DNA of 64,000 nucleotides from contig CATKHK010000049.1 of assembly GCA_949751835.1 (NCBI GenBank), forward strand, positions 282,353-346,352, in the 5' to 3' direction. The stretch comes from Blepharisma japonicum. Its lineage: Eukaryota > Ciliophora > Heterotrichea > Heterotrichida > Blepharismidae. A program made the position numbers and the translations under genes. The notes beneath the pieces were generated by a model. It saw nothing but the letters and a program-made list of their open reading frames with translations. It had not been told where the DNA came from and did no database searches. Positions 53,122 through 64,000 of this stretch are shown piece after piece (within the stretch, counting starts at the first letter, position 1; every line of letters starts with the position of its first letter).

Positions 53122-54477
53122 ATGGATTCACGAGAAAATTCCTCACGAAGAGTTCGATCTCGTTCTCGATCTCTATCCCCATCCAACTCCCCTTCGCCTG
53201 AATCCTCACTTATGCTTTTAATCCCTGAATCTCTTGTTTCTCACTTCATCAACCCAGATGTCACAAGCCGAATCAAAGAAGAGTCCAAAATCGACAAAAT
53301 TTGCATTTTTGAGCCCAATGGAGTAACCCGCGAAAAAATCATTGGCTTGTACAGTGCTGATTTAAATAAACGCTTGCATGGATTTCACTTAATCATAAAT
53401 GATTTTCTAACTATTGGTGACTATAAAATGAAAGAGGATGGGGTAATTATCTTAATCCCAGAAAATATGGTATCCCTTCTTATTGGAAAAGCTGGAAAAC
53501 AAGTAAAATATCTCCAAGATAAAAGTGGGACATCTATTTCGGTTAATGATAAAAAGTCTTTAGCTTCTGACCGACAAGTTAAAATCATTGGAAGGCCAAT
53601 AGACATTGAAACTGCAACTAAAGCGATTTGCCAGCTTATTAGAGATAGAAACTTTAGTCCAGAGCCTAAGCCAGCTCCTTCCCCAGGCCGCTCTCAGACT
53701 CGCTTTGTGGTTCCCAGCACATGTGCTGGAATTCTGATTGGAAAAGGTGGACAATTCACCAAAAGAATTAAAGCTGATTTTGACGTTGACATCAGACTTA
53801 TCAAAGGAGATCGAAGACCTCTCAGAGAAGACGAGCACACAGCTGTATTTTCTATATAGATTTTATCTGGCAGTCAAAGTGGGATTTCTCAAGTGATCCC
53901 AAAAATAATCCAAAAAATTGATGAAGTCATGCTTAATGACGGTTTTCGTGATCCATCTGTAAAAATGCTAATAACTCCTAACCAAAAAATGAGATTGCTT
54001 GCTAATGGAGCATCTGCTCTTAAAGAAATTGAATATCGGTCTAGATGTAATAAAGTTAGAGTACTTAATGATAGACATGCGGATAGAGATGATGATGTAA
54101 TAGTAATAATTGAAGGATCGCCTGCTTGCAAAGAAGATGCAACAATCATGGTTTTTGAACACCTGGAAAAAAATTATGACACCCCACAAAGGAGAAATTC
54201 GCCTTCACCAAGGCGGGAAGTAAGAGACGATAAATCGTCTATTAGTATAACTGTGCCTGACAAACTGGTTGCTAGGCTTATTGGGAGAGGAGGAGAACAA
54301 GTGAAGAATATGATGGACTTGAGCAGCTGCTCAATTACCTTTCATAAGACTTATGAAGGAGTTGATACCCCAGAAGGAGATAAGGCCAGGCTATGTACTT
54401 TGAAAGGAAGCACCAGCTCAGTGGCTAGTGCTATCAGGATTATACTTGAAAACGTTAATAAACTAGAACAAGATTAA
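53122..54477 (+). CDS. Multi-KH RNA-binding protein (PCBP/hnRNP K-like)
   Basis: 446 aa from two exons (intron 53845-53859). A short RS-type N-terminus (RRVRSRSRSLSPSNSPSPE) precedes up to five KH domains. Canonical GxxG loops are seen in the second (LIGKAGKQVKYLQDKSG), third (LIGKGGQFTKRIKADF) and fifth (LIGRGGEQVKNMMDLSSC). The first and fourth are degenerate, lacking GxxG (VSHFINPD; LLANGASALKEIEYRS). Tandem KH proteins bind C- or U-rich single-stranded RNA in splicing, stability or translation. Confidence 0.88.
53845..53859 (+). other. 15-nt intron in KH gene
   Basis: GTATTTTCTATATAG. Removal joins EHTA to ILSGSQSG and restores a 446-aa frame. Confidence 0.92.
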
Positions 54478-54761
54478 TATACTGGAATGATTGGAAACTG
54501 ATAATGTGACTGCATATTTTTTAAGTTTTAATTGTGGAATGATGTGTTTATGATGATAATTTCATTAGGATTTGACTATTTCTATGACTGATTAACTTTT
54601 AACTTTTTAGCCGTATAGATTTATGCATTTGAATATTCCGCATTATACCCATTCTTATTATGGCTACACCAATTTTTTCTCTTAATTTTAATGCTAACCA
54701 TCTGTAATTATTATAATAAGCTTCAATATTTTTGAGTGATAACGTATTAGATTAATATCTC

Positions 54762-55562
54762 CTAGTTATCTTGAGCACTTTCAGGCTGCCCACTCAAAAC
54801 CTCAGCGATTCTGAGGTCAGTTGTATATTTCTTGATTGTCTCTTTTTCGTCTTCATCTTCTAATCATTCGATATTTTTTTCTTCTGTGCTGCTTTCAGGC
54901 TGAAGTATATTCGGTAGAAACGGTACAATTTCTTTTAAAGGCGATACGCCTAATTCTTCAATCATCATCACCTTTATATAGTGCTTTAAAATAAGCCATT
55001 TTTCAAAGCATTCTGGCTGGTGTGTGCTTGAACAGCATCTAAAATCAAATTTTCTACACAATAGCTCAGGATCTAGCTTTAAAAAAATTAGCTCAATATA
55101 ATAGTGAAACGACTCTAAAACTGCAACTGAACTGAAATATCGTACGCAAAATGACATATTAAAGCTCTTTTCTAAGCTTCGAGCTCTTCCTTTCCTCTTG
55201 GAAATGCCATCAGTTTTGGGCCCACTTTCTGTTCTGCTAATTAAATCTAATTCTTCTTGGTTTTTAAAGTAGCAAGTTTCAAGTTTTGTCCAGAGCTGAA
55301 TGGATGAGGAATCATTAGAGTCATAGCTGTTGAGAAGACCTATGGGTAAAGATTTCTGATTTATGTGCCTATTTAAACGCTTGTGGCCACGAATAAGCCT
55401 GCATCTCAAGTATTCTTTTTTTGGTGGCAGTCGGACATTTCGCTTTATGTGAAAAAACATATTTCTAATTTTCGCTTCGAGTGTGCTTTTACGGTCAACG
55501 TGTTTGGCGTATGTAGACACTTGAGAAATCATAAATTCTATCATAGAAATGATATTTGTCAT
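54762..55562 (-). CDS. Basic/helical protein, unknown
   Basis: 266 aa; the TGA near 54864 is Trp. The N-terminal half is basic and includes HIKRNVRLPPKKEYLRCRL. The C-terminal half is helical with clustered Cys (CRKFDFRCCSSTHQPEC) and an acidic end. No family recognised. Confidence 0.6.
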
Positions 55563-56578
55563 AAGTTTTTATAAAGAAAATGGTTCAGCTATGTGGTTAA
55601 TATAAAATAAATGGTGAGTCCAGTTGCCGGTCTTATAATTCGTCTGCAAATTATATAATTGAATCAATCCCAAAAAGAACTTAAAATAATATATTAGAGT
55701 TATAAAATCATTATATATGAGATGAATTTTTACAATAAAGTACCTTATAAATTGAACGAACTTGAGGATTCTAAATAAAACTACTATCAGAAATTAGTTG
55801 ATTAAGAATTGAATCATTTTGCTAGTCTCATTATTTGTTGTTCTTGCATCGGATATTTAATAGAATTAAGGCATTCAAGAAATTTTTTTCGATTTGCTGT
55901 ACTTAATTAGTTTTTGGTAAAAATTATCTCCTACTTTATAGATTAAACCCGATTCAGCAGCTAAGGTTTAACTAAATCTTGTGTGTGTATTAGCTAAGAT
56001 TGGCACACACATCCTTATACCATTGCGACAACAATTCTAAAACCATTCTTTTAAATGATATAGATGAACATTTTCCTGGCAATTTAATAGGAAATTATAA
56101 CAAAATTGCAAGTAAAATTGAAATATCAATAAATGGTGATTTTGATTTGAAGAATTAATTCCTAGTTATTAAAAATTATATAAATTAAAATAAAATGATT
56201 TTATGCAAGTCTTCAAAAGTATCATTGGATTAGGTCATGCTTATTTTATCATCAAGCGTATCACATAAAAAATTTAATGAGATGGTAATCAAATTTTGAT
56301 ATAAAGAAGCATGGATCTGATATTAGAACTTTTACAGATTTTTGTAATTTTAACATGTATTTTTCAATTATTAAATCCAATTATAGCTAAAAATTCTCTA
56401 AATCTTAATAATGTCAAACATGATAAGATATAAATATCATTTTACTAAATTTAATTTATCGTTTTAGCTATTTAACTAATCAATATAGTTGTCTTATCTT
56501 ATAGAGTTAAGTGATGTTTTGCATTATTATTTGTTTCTCCTAATAACACATTTTTATTAAAATTCCTCTCTTATAAAT
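55563..56578. other. AT-rich intergenic, 1 kb, with one hairpin
   Basis: No gene recognised. A 7-bp perfect inverted repeat GTGTGTG (55981-55987)/CACACAC (56004-56010) with a 16-nt loop lies in a locally GC-richer patch. It could be a structured RNA or chance. Divergent promoters of the flanking genes must lie here. Confidence 0.5.
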
Positions 56579-57199
56579 ATGGATCACGACCGAAAACACT
56601 TCATCAAAGCGATTATTTTAGGCGACTCAGCGTAACTTTTACATAGTGTTGGTAAGACCTCTTTAATGAATCAATACGTGACCAAACGTTTCACTCAGCA
56701 ATATAAAGCCACTATTGGTGCTGATTTCCTTACGAAAGATTTAGTCGTAGATGGAAAACCAATTACACTCCAGATCTGGGACACTGCAGGGCAAGAACGC
56801 TTTCAAAGTTTAGGAGTTGCCTTCTATAGAGGCGCTGATTGCTGTATTCTCGTATATGATATCACCTCAACAAAGAGCTTTGAAAGCCTTTCTTCTTGGA
56901 AAGACGAATTTATATCCCAATCCAACTGCAGAGATCCAGATAATTTCCCTTTTGTTATATTGGGAAATAAGCTAGATAAGGAGCCAGAGAGAAAGGTATC
57001 AAACACCAAGGCTTCTCAATGATGCTTAGCGAATGGGAATATTCCACTTTACGAAACTTCTGCAAAAGACGCTATCAATGTGGAAGAAGCCTTTCAGTTT
57101 ATCGCCAAAAAAGCACTGGATAATATAAAGGAAGATGTTTATCAGCCAAGCATCGAAGTGAAAAAGCAGCAGAAGAAAAAGAAAGAAGGATGCTGTTAA
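56579..57199 (+). CDS. RAB7: Rab7-family small GTPase
   Basis: 201 aa from two exons; the intron (56632-56646) splits a codon in the P-loop. G1 [15 protein letters not shown], switch [14 protein letters not shown]3 [13 protein letters not shown], Rab[14 protein letters not shown]4 NKLD, G5 ETSAKDA. It ends KKEGCC, a double-Cys geranylgeranylation site. The TGA at 57020-57022 is Trp in ASQ-W-C, the W/C pair conserved in Rab7. Rab7 controls late endosome and phagosome to lysosome fusion. Confidence 0.95.
56632..56646 (+). other. 15-nt intron in Rab7
   Basis: GTAACTTTTACATAG. It interrupts the P-loop (GDSA-VGKT); removal restores it exactly. Confidence 0.97.
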
Positions 57200-57305
57200 T
57201 CTATTAAACTTTTTTAAGGAATCTATTTCTGCTTTAAATGCTTTGACATCACCTGAAATTTAAAAGCTCCAAAGTCCTTGAATAAAATCTTTTAAAAAAT
57301 AAATA

Positions 57306-57800
57306 ATGGACCGATTATCAATTTTATCTCATGAAGAATTGGTTAAATTATGCACATCCCAGCAAGAAGAAATAAAGACTCTTAATAAAAAACTCCAGCT
57401 TAAAGAACTCAAAATAGAATCACTTAAGTTTAAACTCCGTAGAAGAGCATTCAAAGATCCGAGTGTTTTAATGAAAGAAGCAAGAAAACTGAGAAGTGAA
57501 GTAACAAAACAATATGGTGAAGAAGAAATGAGCTTTTGGAATGTAAATAATAGCTATAATGAAGTAAATATCCCAAAAGTCAATAAAAGCGAAGTATTTA
57601 AAAATTTATTTGTTGAAAAAAAATTGAAACTTTCCCCAATCAAAGACCCTTCAGATTTAACTTCAGTACCAAACTCAACTGCTTCAAAAACGCACAATAA
57701 GAACAGTAAGTCTGTCGAGCTGAAATTTTCATCGAAATATGCTCGAACGCCTTTGCCTTTTATTCCTCCTAAAAGTCATGGAAGAAGGTCTCCTATATAA
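57306..57800 (+). CDS. Coiled-coil protein with basic tail, unknown
   Basis: 164 aa. The first 60 residues form a charged coiled coil (EELVKLCTSQQEEIKTLNKK), and the rest is Ser/Lys/Pro-rich, ending in HGRRSPI. No domain recognised. Follows Rab7 on the same strand. Confidence 0.6.
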   Translation: MDRLSILSHEELVKLCTSQQEEIKTLNKKLQLKELKIESLKFKLRRRAFKDPSVLMKEARKLRSEVTKQYGEEEMSFWNVNNSYNEVNIPKVNKSEVFKNLFVEKKLKLSPIKDPSDLTSVPNSTASKTHNKNSKSVELKFSSKYARTPLPFIPPKSHGRRSPI

Positions 57801-57870
57801 ATAATGCCTTTTTTAGTTTATATAAAATAGCCAAGTAACTAGATTTAATATTTTAAATTTACCAATGAAT

Positions 57871-58443
57871 TTAAGTACTTGGCTTTGCTTTTTTATCAAA
57901 GTTAACCTTTATTTTGCATACAGGACAAGTTGGATTATTAAGGATCCACACATCAATGCATTTAGAATGAAACTTGTGAGTGCACCCAATATTTGTTATC
58001 GTCTCTTTTAGATCAATTGTGTCCAAACAAATACAGCAGTATCCACACTCTTTCATGTGAATATGAGGAAGCGCAAAAACCTCATCAAACGATGGGCATC
58101 CAGCAAGTTCTGGATTATTTCTGATCTGCTCATTTCTATATCTCGTTAAAATTTCAATTGTATTTTCTATTTGTCTCAACCTTTGCAATTCTGGGTATTC
58201 TTCCGTTTTTACTGAATACATCCGTATACAAGTAAGAAGCAGCGAGTGCAAGATTCACATGAAAGCAGCTGCTTCTCCATTAATATTTTCATAATACAGA
58301 TAAAGGCCTAAGAATGCAGATGTTATACAATAAGTTGTCTAAATGAAGCTTACAGCATAATGATCGACAGTAACTTTATAGACCAGTCTTTTAGCACCTT
58401 TAGCGATTACAGGTATTTTTGCTAGTCTTACGATGTCTGTCAT
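57871..58443 (-). CDS. Membrane-associated RING-H2 protein
   Basis: 185 aa from two exons (intron 58339-58353); one TGA is Trp near 58252. A hydrophobic segment at about 33-60 (TYCITSAFLGLYLYY and LHSLLLTCIRMY) precedes a helical linker and a C-terminal RING-H2: CCICLDTI ... GCTHKFHSKC ... CPVC. Likely an E3 ubiquitin ligase anchored in a membrane. Confidence 0.85.
58339..58353 (-). other. 15-nt intron in RING-H2 gene
   Basis: Coding-strand GTAAGCTTCATTTAG. Removal links VTVDHYA to TTYCITSAF and allows an ATG start at 58443. Confidence 0.85.
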
Positions 58444-58711
58444 AATTCTTTTAATTATAAAATCACGCCATATGCATGAATTTCGAATGATTTAATAATA
58501 TTGTATAAATAAAATAGCAATTCTATGTCAGAAATATTAATTTATTTATAATGCAGAGAAAATAACCAGTAATTTTCAGATTGTAATTAGATGCATTAAT
58601 TTTTTCTAGACTATTCTGAGTTCCATTTAACCTTTACTTTATCGAATTCTGATAAAGCAGGACTCGTTGACACTTAATAGAAAAATAAATAAAAAATTAA
58701 TTTCCGGTTAA

Positions 58712-59740
58712 TTATATATAGCTGAGAACACCTTCAATTAGTTTTGGCTTTATGTTCTGAAGCAGAGGACTTTTTTCGGCCATTCATAAAAGGTAGACCC
58801 TTCTTTTTCTGATCGTCTTTTTTGATATAAAATCAATAGCAAGCTCATTATTATTTGATAATGCAGCATGCTGCGCAGTTATCGGCGGATGCTGAAGTGA
58901 TTTAGTAAGCAATGGATCCCCTTCAACCAAGCTTTCTGGAGAAACCAATGTAGCTAAGTATGAAAAAATCCCAAAAAATTTTGAATCACTCGCACTAAAA
59001 GCAAGCGGCGACATACCATCATCATTTGGCAAAAAAATATTGACCCCTCATACAGAATGCAAATAAGTCACGATAATCAAAGAATTTGCCTCAATACCTA
59101 AAAAAAGAGGGGATTTTCCTTTCAGATTAAACCTATGTGGGTCCATACGCAGAGTTTCACAACAGTATCTTACCAAATGTATATGCCCATATAGTGCAGC
59201 TATATGCAACAGTGTATTTCCATTTTCGTTATTCGTAATCTTATAATTCAGCTTCGCAACTTCAATTAAATATTTCAAACATTCCATGCTCCCTCCGATC
59301 ACTGCATAAAATAGCGCATTTTGTCCTTGCGAGTCTTTTTGATGAACATCTACCCTTGCTTCTGTGTGTAAATAGCTTAAGGAGTCTTTGCACCCATGTT
59401 TAGCAGCAATCATAAAAGGTGTAACGTTATTGCTTCCTCTTTTTCTTAAGCTTGCAGGCACTCCAGTATCGCAAATCATCCTTAGCAAATCCATATCATT
59501 CTTTTTCGCAGCAATATGTACAGCATTATTCCCTGATTTATCTTTTACAAGCAAATTATGATGGCCTTTTTTTATCATCTGTTCAACTCGCTGTTTTAGG
59601 CCTAAGGAAACGACTGATAAAAATTCATGATCTTTGCGTGAAACGTAGCCTATATCTTCATCAAGGTAAGTACGGTAACTTTTTACTGGAACTTTAGAAA
59701 GCTTTTTATCACTTTTGGTTGGCGAAGCACTTCTAGACAT
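58712..59740 (-). CDS. Ankyrin-repeat protein
   Basis: 342 aa; TGA near 59048 and 58784 are Trp. At least five ankyrin repeats span about 45-270 (GNNAVHIAAKKNDMDLLRMI; VTPFMIAAKHGCKDSLSYLH; QNALFYAVIGGSMECLKYLI; GNTLLHIAALYGHIHLVRYC). No other domain. Protein-binding function; partners unknown. Its ATG is 28 nt after the stop of the upstream gene on the same strand. Confidence 0.85.
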
Positions 59741-59768
59741 TATTTAGTCAAAAATTAATTATGATTAA

Positions 59769-61334
59769 TTAAGGGAAATGGAGCAGCCAAGAAGGGGAAT
59801 GGCTTGATTTTGGAGTTAAAAGAGAGGGGGAAAGAGTTGCTGGACTTATGATAGGGTTGAGCAACTTGGCTGGTAGACTTACCCTTGGCAATGGATTTAA
59901 TATTGGAGGGTGCTTTGGGATTATAGTTATTTTTCTAGATTTTAGTTTTCTACTTTTTCTTTTTCGCTGAGTTGTGGTTTGAGGTATCTTAGCGATTGGG
60001 GTAAGTTTTTTTGTGACCTCAGAACTTAAAGTATTAAAATCCATTTTTTGTGTGACTGGAATATTTGCTCTTGGTGAGGTTTTCTCAGACTTTGGATTAT
60101 TTGTGCATTCTTTTTTATACATTCCATTCAGAAATGATAATTTCCTTGACGTAGTTCTCGATCCACTTTTATCTTCATCTATTTCCTTAAGCAGCTGCTC
60201 TTTTTCCCTATCTAATTCGCTATCATCTTCATGTCTCAAGCTATAAATTTTGCCTTCCTTAATTAATTTCACTTTTGCTCTAGTTTTACAAAGCAGTTCT
60301 AAAAAGTGTGGATTTATTTTATTTGGGGATTCCAAATGAGGTGCACTTTTTTGTTTTAAAGATCTTTCACTTGCACTTCCACCGCTATTGTTTCCTATTA
60401 TAGATAAAAACTTTTTAGAGTCTCTGCTTTCTGATTTCGGCTCTGTTGATATAATTCCATTCAAAAGCGCAGAGCCTAATAACTTTATTCTCGAGTTTTT
60501 TTTAAAATTTTGTCAACCGTGCTCATAATCGTCATCTTCACTATCATGAGAATCTTCTGGAGTTCTTACACGAAATTGATAGAGTTTTTTTTTGCTGTTT
60601 ATGATTTTATTACCTTTATCTTCTCGTTTTTTTAATTTTATTGCTAGGTCAACTTTGGAGTCCATTCTGATGTAAGTAAATTTGACGTCAAAGTTGTTTT
60701 CTTTAAAAATATCCCAAGAAACTAGCTTACAGCTTCATATATATGCAAGCCAAAACTGGTTTCTTTCATCTTTCATGAAATCTAGTTCAATAGAGACTAT
60801 AACTTTTTCAGTGTTTTCTAAAATTGTTGCTAGAATTGTAGTAGCAATGTCTTTTACTTCTTGGAATCACTCTCTATTTTTCACCTTTAGAAAAGGACTT
60901 AGCAAATAAAACTCAGCAGTGTACTCGTTTTTAGAATATTCAAGCTTCAATCTATATAATTTTGAAGACTCTCCTAAATGAGGCTTCACTCTTTGTATAC
61001 AAAATATATTTGCACCATAAAGATTCCTCATTTTAAATTCCTCCAGTGTATCTTGAGAAAGAACTATTCTTCTTTCCTTTGTGTAAACATAAGCAATATC
61101 CAACCCTCTTTGTCTTAATTTTATTGCTTCAAAATATTCAGAACTTATGAGATCAATTGTCCCTGGTATGTAAGCTGCTTCATCCATCAATTTTTTGCTC
61201 AGTTTTCCTTTATTATCAGTTGTAATTCATGATGATACTTGGGATTTGTTGACTAAGAATGTGTCCAATACAGGTAATATTACATGATCGTGTAATAAAA
61301 CTTCAAGCAGCCATCTAAAGCTTTTCGTTTCCAT
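59769..61334 (-). CDS. Large protein of unknown function
   Basis: 521 aa from ATG 61334 with several TGA Trp codons (for example near 61230, 60867, 60735, 60513). Residues 1-220 look globular (FRWLLEVLLHDHVILPVLDT; AEFYLLSPFLKVKNREWFQE; VIVSIELDFMKDERNQFWLA). The C-terminal half is Ser/Lys/Pro-rich and disordered. No family recognised. Confidence 0.65.
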
Positions 61335-61661
61335 GTAGACTTTATAATAGTTATATTATCTTACTTAGCCTCATTGGTGAATAGTTATATCTCTAGCCTA
61401 AATAATTAAATGGAAAAAGGATCCAGTGCAGACGATTTTAAAAAAATAGGGTAATTATATAAATAATAGCAATCAAATAATCAAAATCATCATACTTTGA
61501 GGAAACCAAATTTTATATCAACTCTATACTTCTATCTGTGAATAGCTCATAAAATATAAATGAAGTCTTATGCTAATAATCAAACTCTGAAAGAGCTTTT
61601 TCTCTAATAAAAATCTGAAATTAAGCTATTCACATTCAAATACTCTAATTTAAATACTTTA
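61335..61661. other. Intergenic, no gene seen
   Basis: AT-rich. No frame or RNA gene recognised. Confidence 0.5.
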
Positions 61662-62006
61662 TTAAAACTTCTTGAAGATATCATGGTCAATTTCATGACC
61701 AAAAATCTGGTTCATTGCCAAAATGACCCTCGAAGTTTGGTCTTGTGAGCATTCTACTTCAACAGTAACTTTTAATTCTTGCACATTTGTAAAACTAATT
61801 TGATACCCATTCGTAAAGCAGCTGACTTTGTTTCCAATGCATTTATCTATTATTTCTCTTGCAAAGTGATTCCCAATTTCCAAATTATCCACATAGAATC
61901 TAATCATGTATATTTCTTGAGGCATCCCATTAATCACTGTTACAAGCCTCTCTCGCTTCTTTGGCAGATTGAACTCTTCTTCATGCTTCACATTTTGAGA
62001 TGGCAT
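61662..62006 (-). CDS. Small protein, unknown
   Basis: 114 aa from the Met at 62006 (MPSQNVKHEEEF). An upstream extension would pass through a poly-T region coding only Phe/Leu/Lys and is rejected as start. The central part (IYMIRFYVDNLEIGNHFARE; SCFTNGYQISFTNVQELKVT) looks like an alpha/beta fold. No family recognised. Confidence 0.6.
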   Translation of the reverse strand: MPSQNVKHEEEFNLPKKRERLVTVINGMPQEIYMIRFYVDNLEIGNHFAREIIDKCIGNKVSCFTNGYQISFTNVQELKVTVEVECSQDQTSRVILAMNQIFGHEIDHDIFKKF

Positions 62007-62067
62007 GGCCTCAGTTACAAAGAAAAAAAGCAAAAAAAATTTTTTTAATTTAATTTTTATTCGAGAA

Positions 62068-62400
62068 TTAATTAGCAACAGTTACAACAATAGGGGCTCT
62101 CATCTTATGATCAGGCATTTTAAGAAGCTGTTGAGTAGTAATTGCTCGCTTTGACTTGGAAGGTCTATGAACTGCAGGATTTAGATGGCTATTCTTAAGA
62201 CTGATTTCTTTTGCTGCGATGTCATAGTGCAATCGAGCTGGGCAATGTCTATCAGAGCAGCGGTAATAAATAACTCCTTTTGGGGCACTGTGTCTATAAT
62301 AAGTGTAATCTATATGAATCTTACTCATAACCTCTATATTTTGTTCTTCTTGCATTGTAAGCCAGAAAATAAAAGAAAATGCCGAGATATTCAAACGCAT
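62068..62400 (-). CDS. FLYWCH-like zinc-finger protein
   Basis: 110 aa if the Met at 62400 is used; the Met at 62355 (MQEEQNIEV) is an equally good start and would drop a hydrophobic leader not expected on this domain. The core YYRHSAPKGVIYYRCSDRHC followed by PARLHYD and then H-x5-H fits the FLYWCH zinc-finger pattern (also seen in transposase-derived DNA-binding proteins). The C-terminal 35 residues are basic. Possibly DNA-binding. Confidence 0.6.
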   Translation of the reverse strand: MRLNISAFSFIFWLTMQEEQNIEVMSKIHIDYTYYRHSAPKGVIYYRCSDRHCPARLHYDIAAKEISLKNSHLNPAVHRPSKSKRAITTQQLLKMPDHKMRAPIVVTVAN

Positions 62401-62966
62401 TTTTGAGTCTCATAATTTTTTAGGATTCTCAATGATATTTTCTACTTTCTAAGTGATTAATTTGGACAGAGATCGGCACTATAGGGATTATTAGCGAAAA
62501 ATATTTATATGAGTTATCCAGTATAAAAAGAAAAAACTGGTTACTTTTAAGAAAGAATGCCTAATAACTAAATATTATAGATATTAAAATTGATAAAAAT
62601 CTAGTACTGCAGAGATTTGTATTCTTAATAAATCATGAATTTGAAGGAAGAAATTTTCGGGAAAGCCTTGATTTTCTTTGAAGTATGAGCTAAGATTCTA
62701 AAATTTGTTTCAAAGATAATTATAGGAGGTCTATCTAAATTTTGGCAAGAAAACAAGTAAATTTTGTGTTGTCATTAAAAATTAGCTTAAGGGGGTTTCT
62801 TGATGGATATAATTGATTCATCATGGAAGATCATCATGGTATTAGATCTAATTTTTTGGATTTCAGAGGATTAAATTACCGTTATCGCTCTCTTATCTTA
62901 TCTTATATAATCTATACGCTTACGATAAAGAAATATTATTCAATCTTAAGAGATCTTAGCTTATAG
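62401..62966. other. Intergenic, no gene seen
   Basis: AT-rich spacer downstream of the PLD gene on the minus strand. Confidence 0.55.
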
Positions 62967-64000
62967 TTAAGTAAAAAGCTCGTTCTGAAGCAAAGGTGAC
63001 TCAAAGGAGGCTTGAAGAGTTTCTTTAGCTAAAAAGTTCAATGGATACTCCACTAAATGGCCTCTCACTGAGCCTTTTCTCTGTTCGTATTCATCCAGAT
63101 GTGCATTGTTCTTCAGTTCTTTGACTTGAGAATAATACTGAATAGTATCGTCTGGATAGCATCCAAAGACTCTTCTATAGAACTCAGTGTTTTCTCTAGC
63201 AGTGTTTATCCACAAGTTAGAAAACTCTTCAGAAAAAGGATCTTCTACAATGCTTGGATCAGACACTCCCAAATGTTCCATGCAAAGGCTGACTCTGAGG
63301 TCATGGGCAACCTTAAACTTGTCATAATGCTGATTTAACATTGAGCCTTGGACAGTTTCAGACCCTTTGATAACCAGTGCAACTTCAGAGTCCCTGTCTC
63401 CATACAAGCTTCTATCATTAATATTGGCAGAGCCAATAATTGCATATTTATCATCCACGACCATTGCTTTGCAGTGGATATATATCAGCTCAGTTACCGG
63501 CTGTCTTAAATGGTCATGATTCCTTAAGGAATAAAACCTAATGTAGTCAGACATCTCTATGCCAGCATTTCTTAGAAGTTTAAACATGCAGCTATCTGAA
63601 TCTTCTCTATGAATAGTTTTGACTTGCCAATTGATGGTTTGATTTAAGATCATAGCTGACATCCCATCATCGTCTACCTCTCCCACGAAGGCAGGAAGAA
63701 GAGGAACTAAAACAATGACTTTGAATCTTTGATTGGTCTCTTTAGCTCTTATAATCCTATTGGTTAATGCTTCTGATATTTGATTATGAACTTCATCGCC
63801 AGCGGTACTCGAGACAAAGAACTGGTTTTCTATATAAATGAAGTGTTCGGCATTATTAATTAAGTCAATGTAGGCATGCATGATTGATTTTTCTGGGACT
63901 TTGAAACCAAGATTCCATTTGCAGCCACTTATTAAGAGTTGGCATTCAGCTCCGTTTTCATGTGGGGAATTTTCAGATTCAGCTTGACTTATGAGGTTTA
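62967..64000 (-). CDS. PLD: Phospholipase D (PLD1/2-type), C-terminal part
   Basis: At least 344 aa; the gene continues past the right edge, so the first HKD motif is probably outside. Visible: ECQLLISGCKWN and VPEKSIMHAYIDLI, the conserved segment before HKD2; FIYIENQFFVSS; VLVPLLPAFVGEVD; then HKD2 IHCKAMVVDDKYAIIGSANI, NDRSLYGDRDSEVAL. These match eukaryotic PX/PH-type PLDs that hydrolyse phosphatidylcholine to phosphatidic acid in membrane traffic. Confidence 0.93.
   Translation of the reverse strand, partial: NLISQAESENSPHENGAECQLLISGCKWNLGFKVPEKSIMHAYIDLINNAEHFIYIENQFFVSSTAGDEVHNQISEALTNRIIRAKETNQRFKVIVLVPLLPAFVGEVDDDGMSAMILNQTINWQVKTIHREDSDSCMFKLLRNAGIEMSDYIRFYSLRNHDHLRQPVTELIYIHCKAMVVDDKYAIIGSANINDRSLYGDRDSEVALVIKGSETVQGSMLNQHYDKFKVAHDLRVSLCMEHLGVSDPSIVEDPFSEEFSNLWINTARENTEFYRRVFGCYPDDTIQYYSQVKELKNNAHLDEYEQRKGSVRGHLVEYPLNFLAKETLQASFESPLLQNELFT

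Overview
This window is a piece of a somatic (macronuclear) genome of a heterotrich ciliate, most likely Blepharisma. The evidence is internal. Many reading frames are continuous only if TGA is read as tryptophan, and the TGA often falls on an invariant Trp: kinase subdomain IX at 30244-30246, Rab7 at 57020-57022, the UBTD fold at 32043-32045 and a PHD finger at 33725-33727. TAA and TAG are the stops. All ten introns found are exactly 15 nt, GT...AG, with an A at position 10. Intergenic DNA is short and very AT-rich. All CDS calls use TGA = Trp, so several genes that look like fragments under the standard code are single genes here.

Layout. 1-2543 holds three tandem SDR/epimerase-like paralogues: one cut by the window edge, one broken, one intact. 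3067-8713 has a TSNAXIP1-like coiled-coil protein, a TPR protein, a small membrane protein, the ubiquitin-eL40 fusion, an ankyrin/SAM/CaaX protein and uL23. 8714-12846 is gene-poor and holds a C2H2 zinc-finger gene. 12847-22317 has a membrane RING E3, a C2/GYPP protein, proteasome Rpn2, an IS1595/Merlin-type transposase-derived gene, a membrane protein and an EH-PX-BAR protein. 22318-26535 carries two tandem four-TM paralogues and a 1.6 kb desert. 26536-38605 carries a kelch-like protein, a cyclin, a CDPK, UBTD, a multi-PHD chromatin protein, prefoldin 2, eL27, a B-box protein and unknowns. 38977-45619 has tRNA-Trp(CCA), a twin-CX9C protein, a decayed frame, FBXO3, a caprin-like protein, V-ATPase subunit c and tRNA-Gly(UCC). 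45766-64000 has a vWA/CaaX protein, a 1485-aa ferlin, a multi-KH protein, Rab7, a RING protein, an ankyrin protein, a FLYWCH-like protein and a phospholipase D cut by the right edge.

Themes. Several genes serve membrane traffic (ferlin, Rab7, EH-PX-BAR, PLD, V-ATPase, C2 protein) and ubiquitin/proteasome biology (Ub-L40, Rpn2, UBTD, FBXO3, two RING proteins). This is ordinary housekeeping content, not an operon-like system. The most notable observation is that the single tRNA-Trp(CCA) has only a 4-bp anticodon stem (A27.C43 mismatch), a feature linked elsewhere to reading UGA as Trp, in a window whose genes use UGA heavily as Trp.
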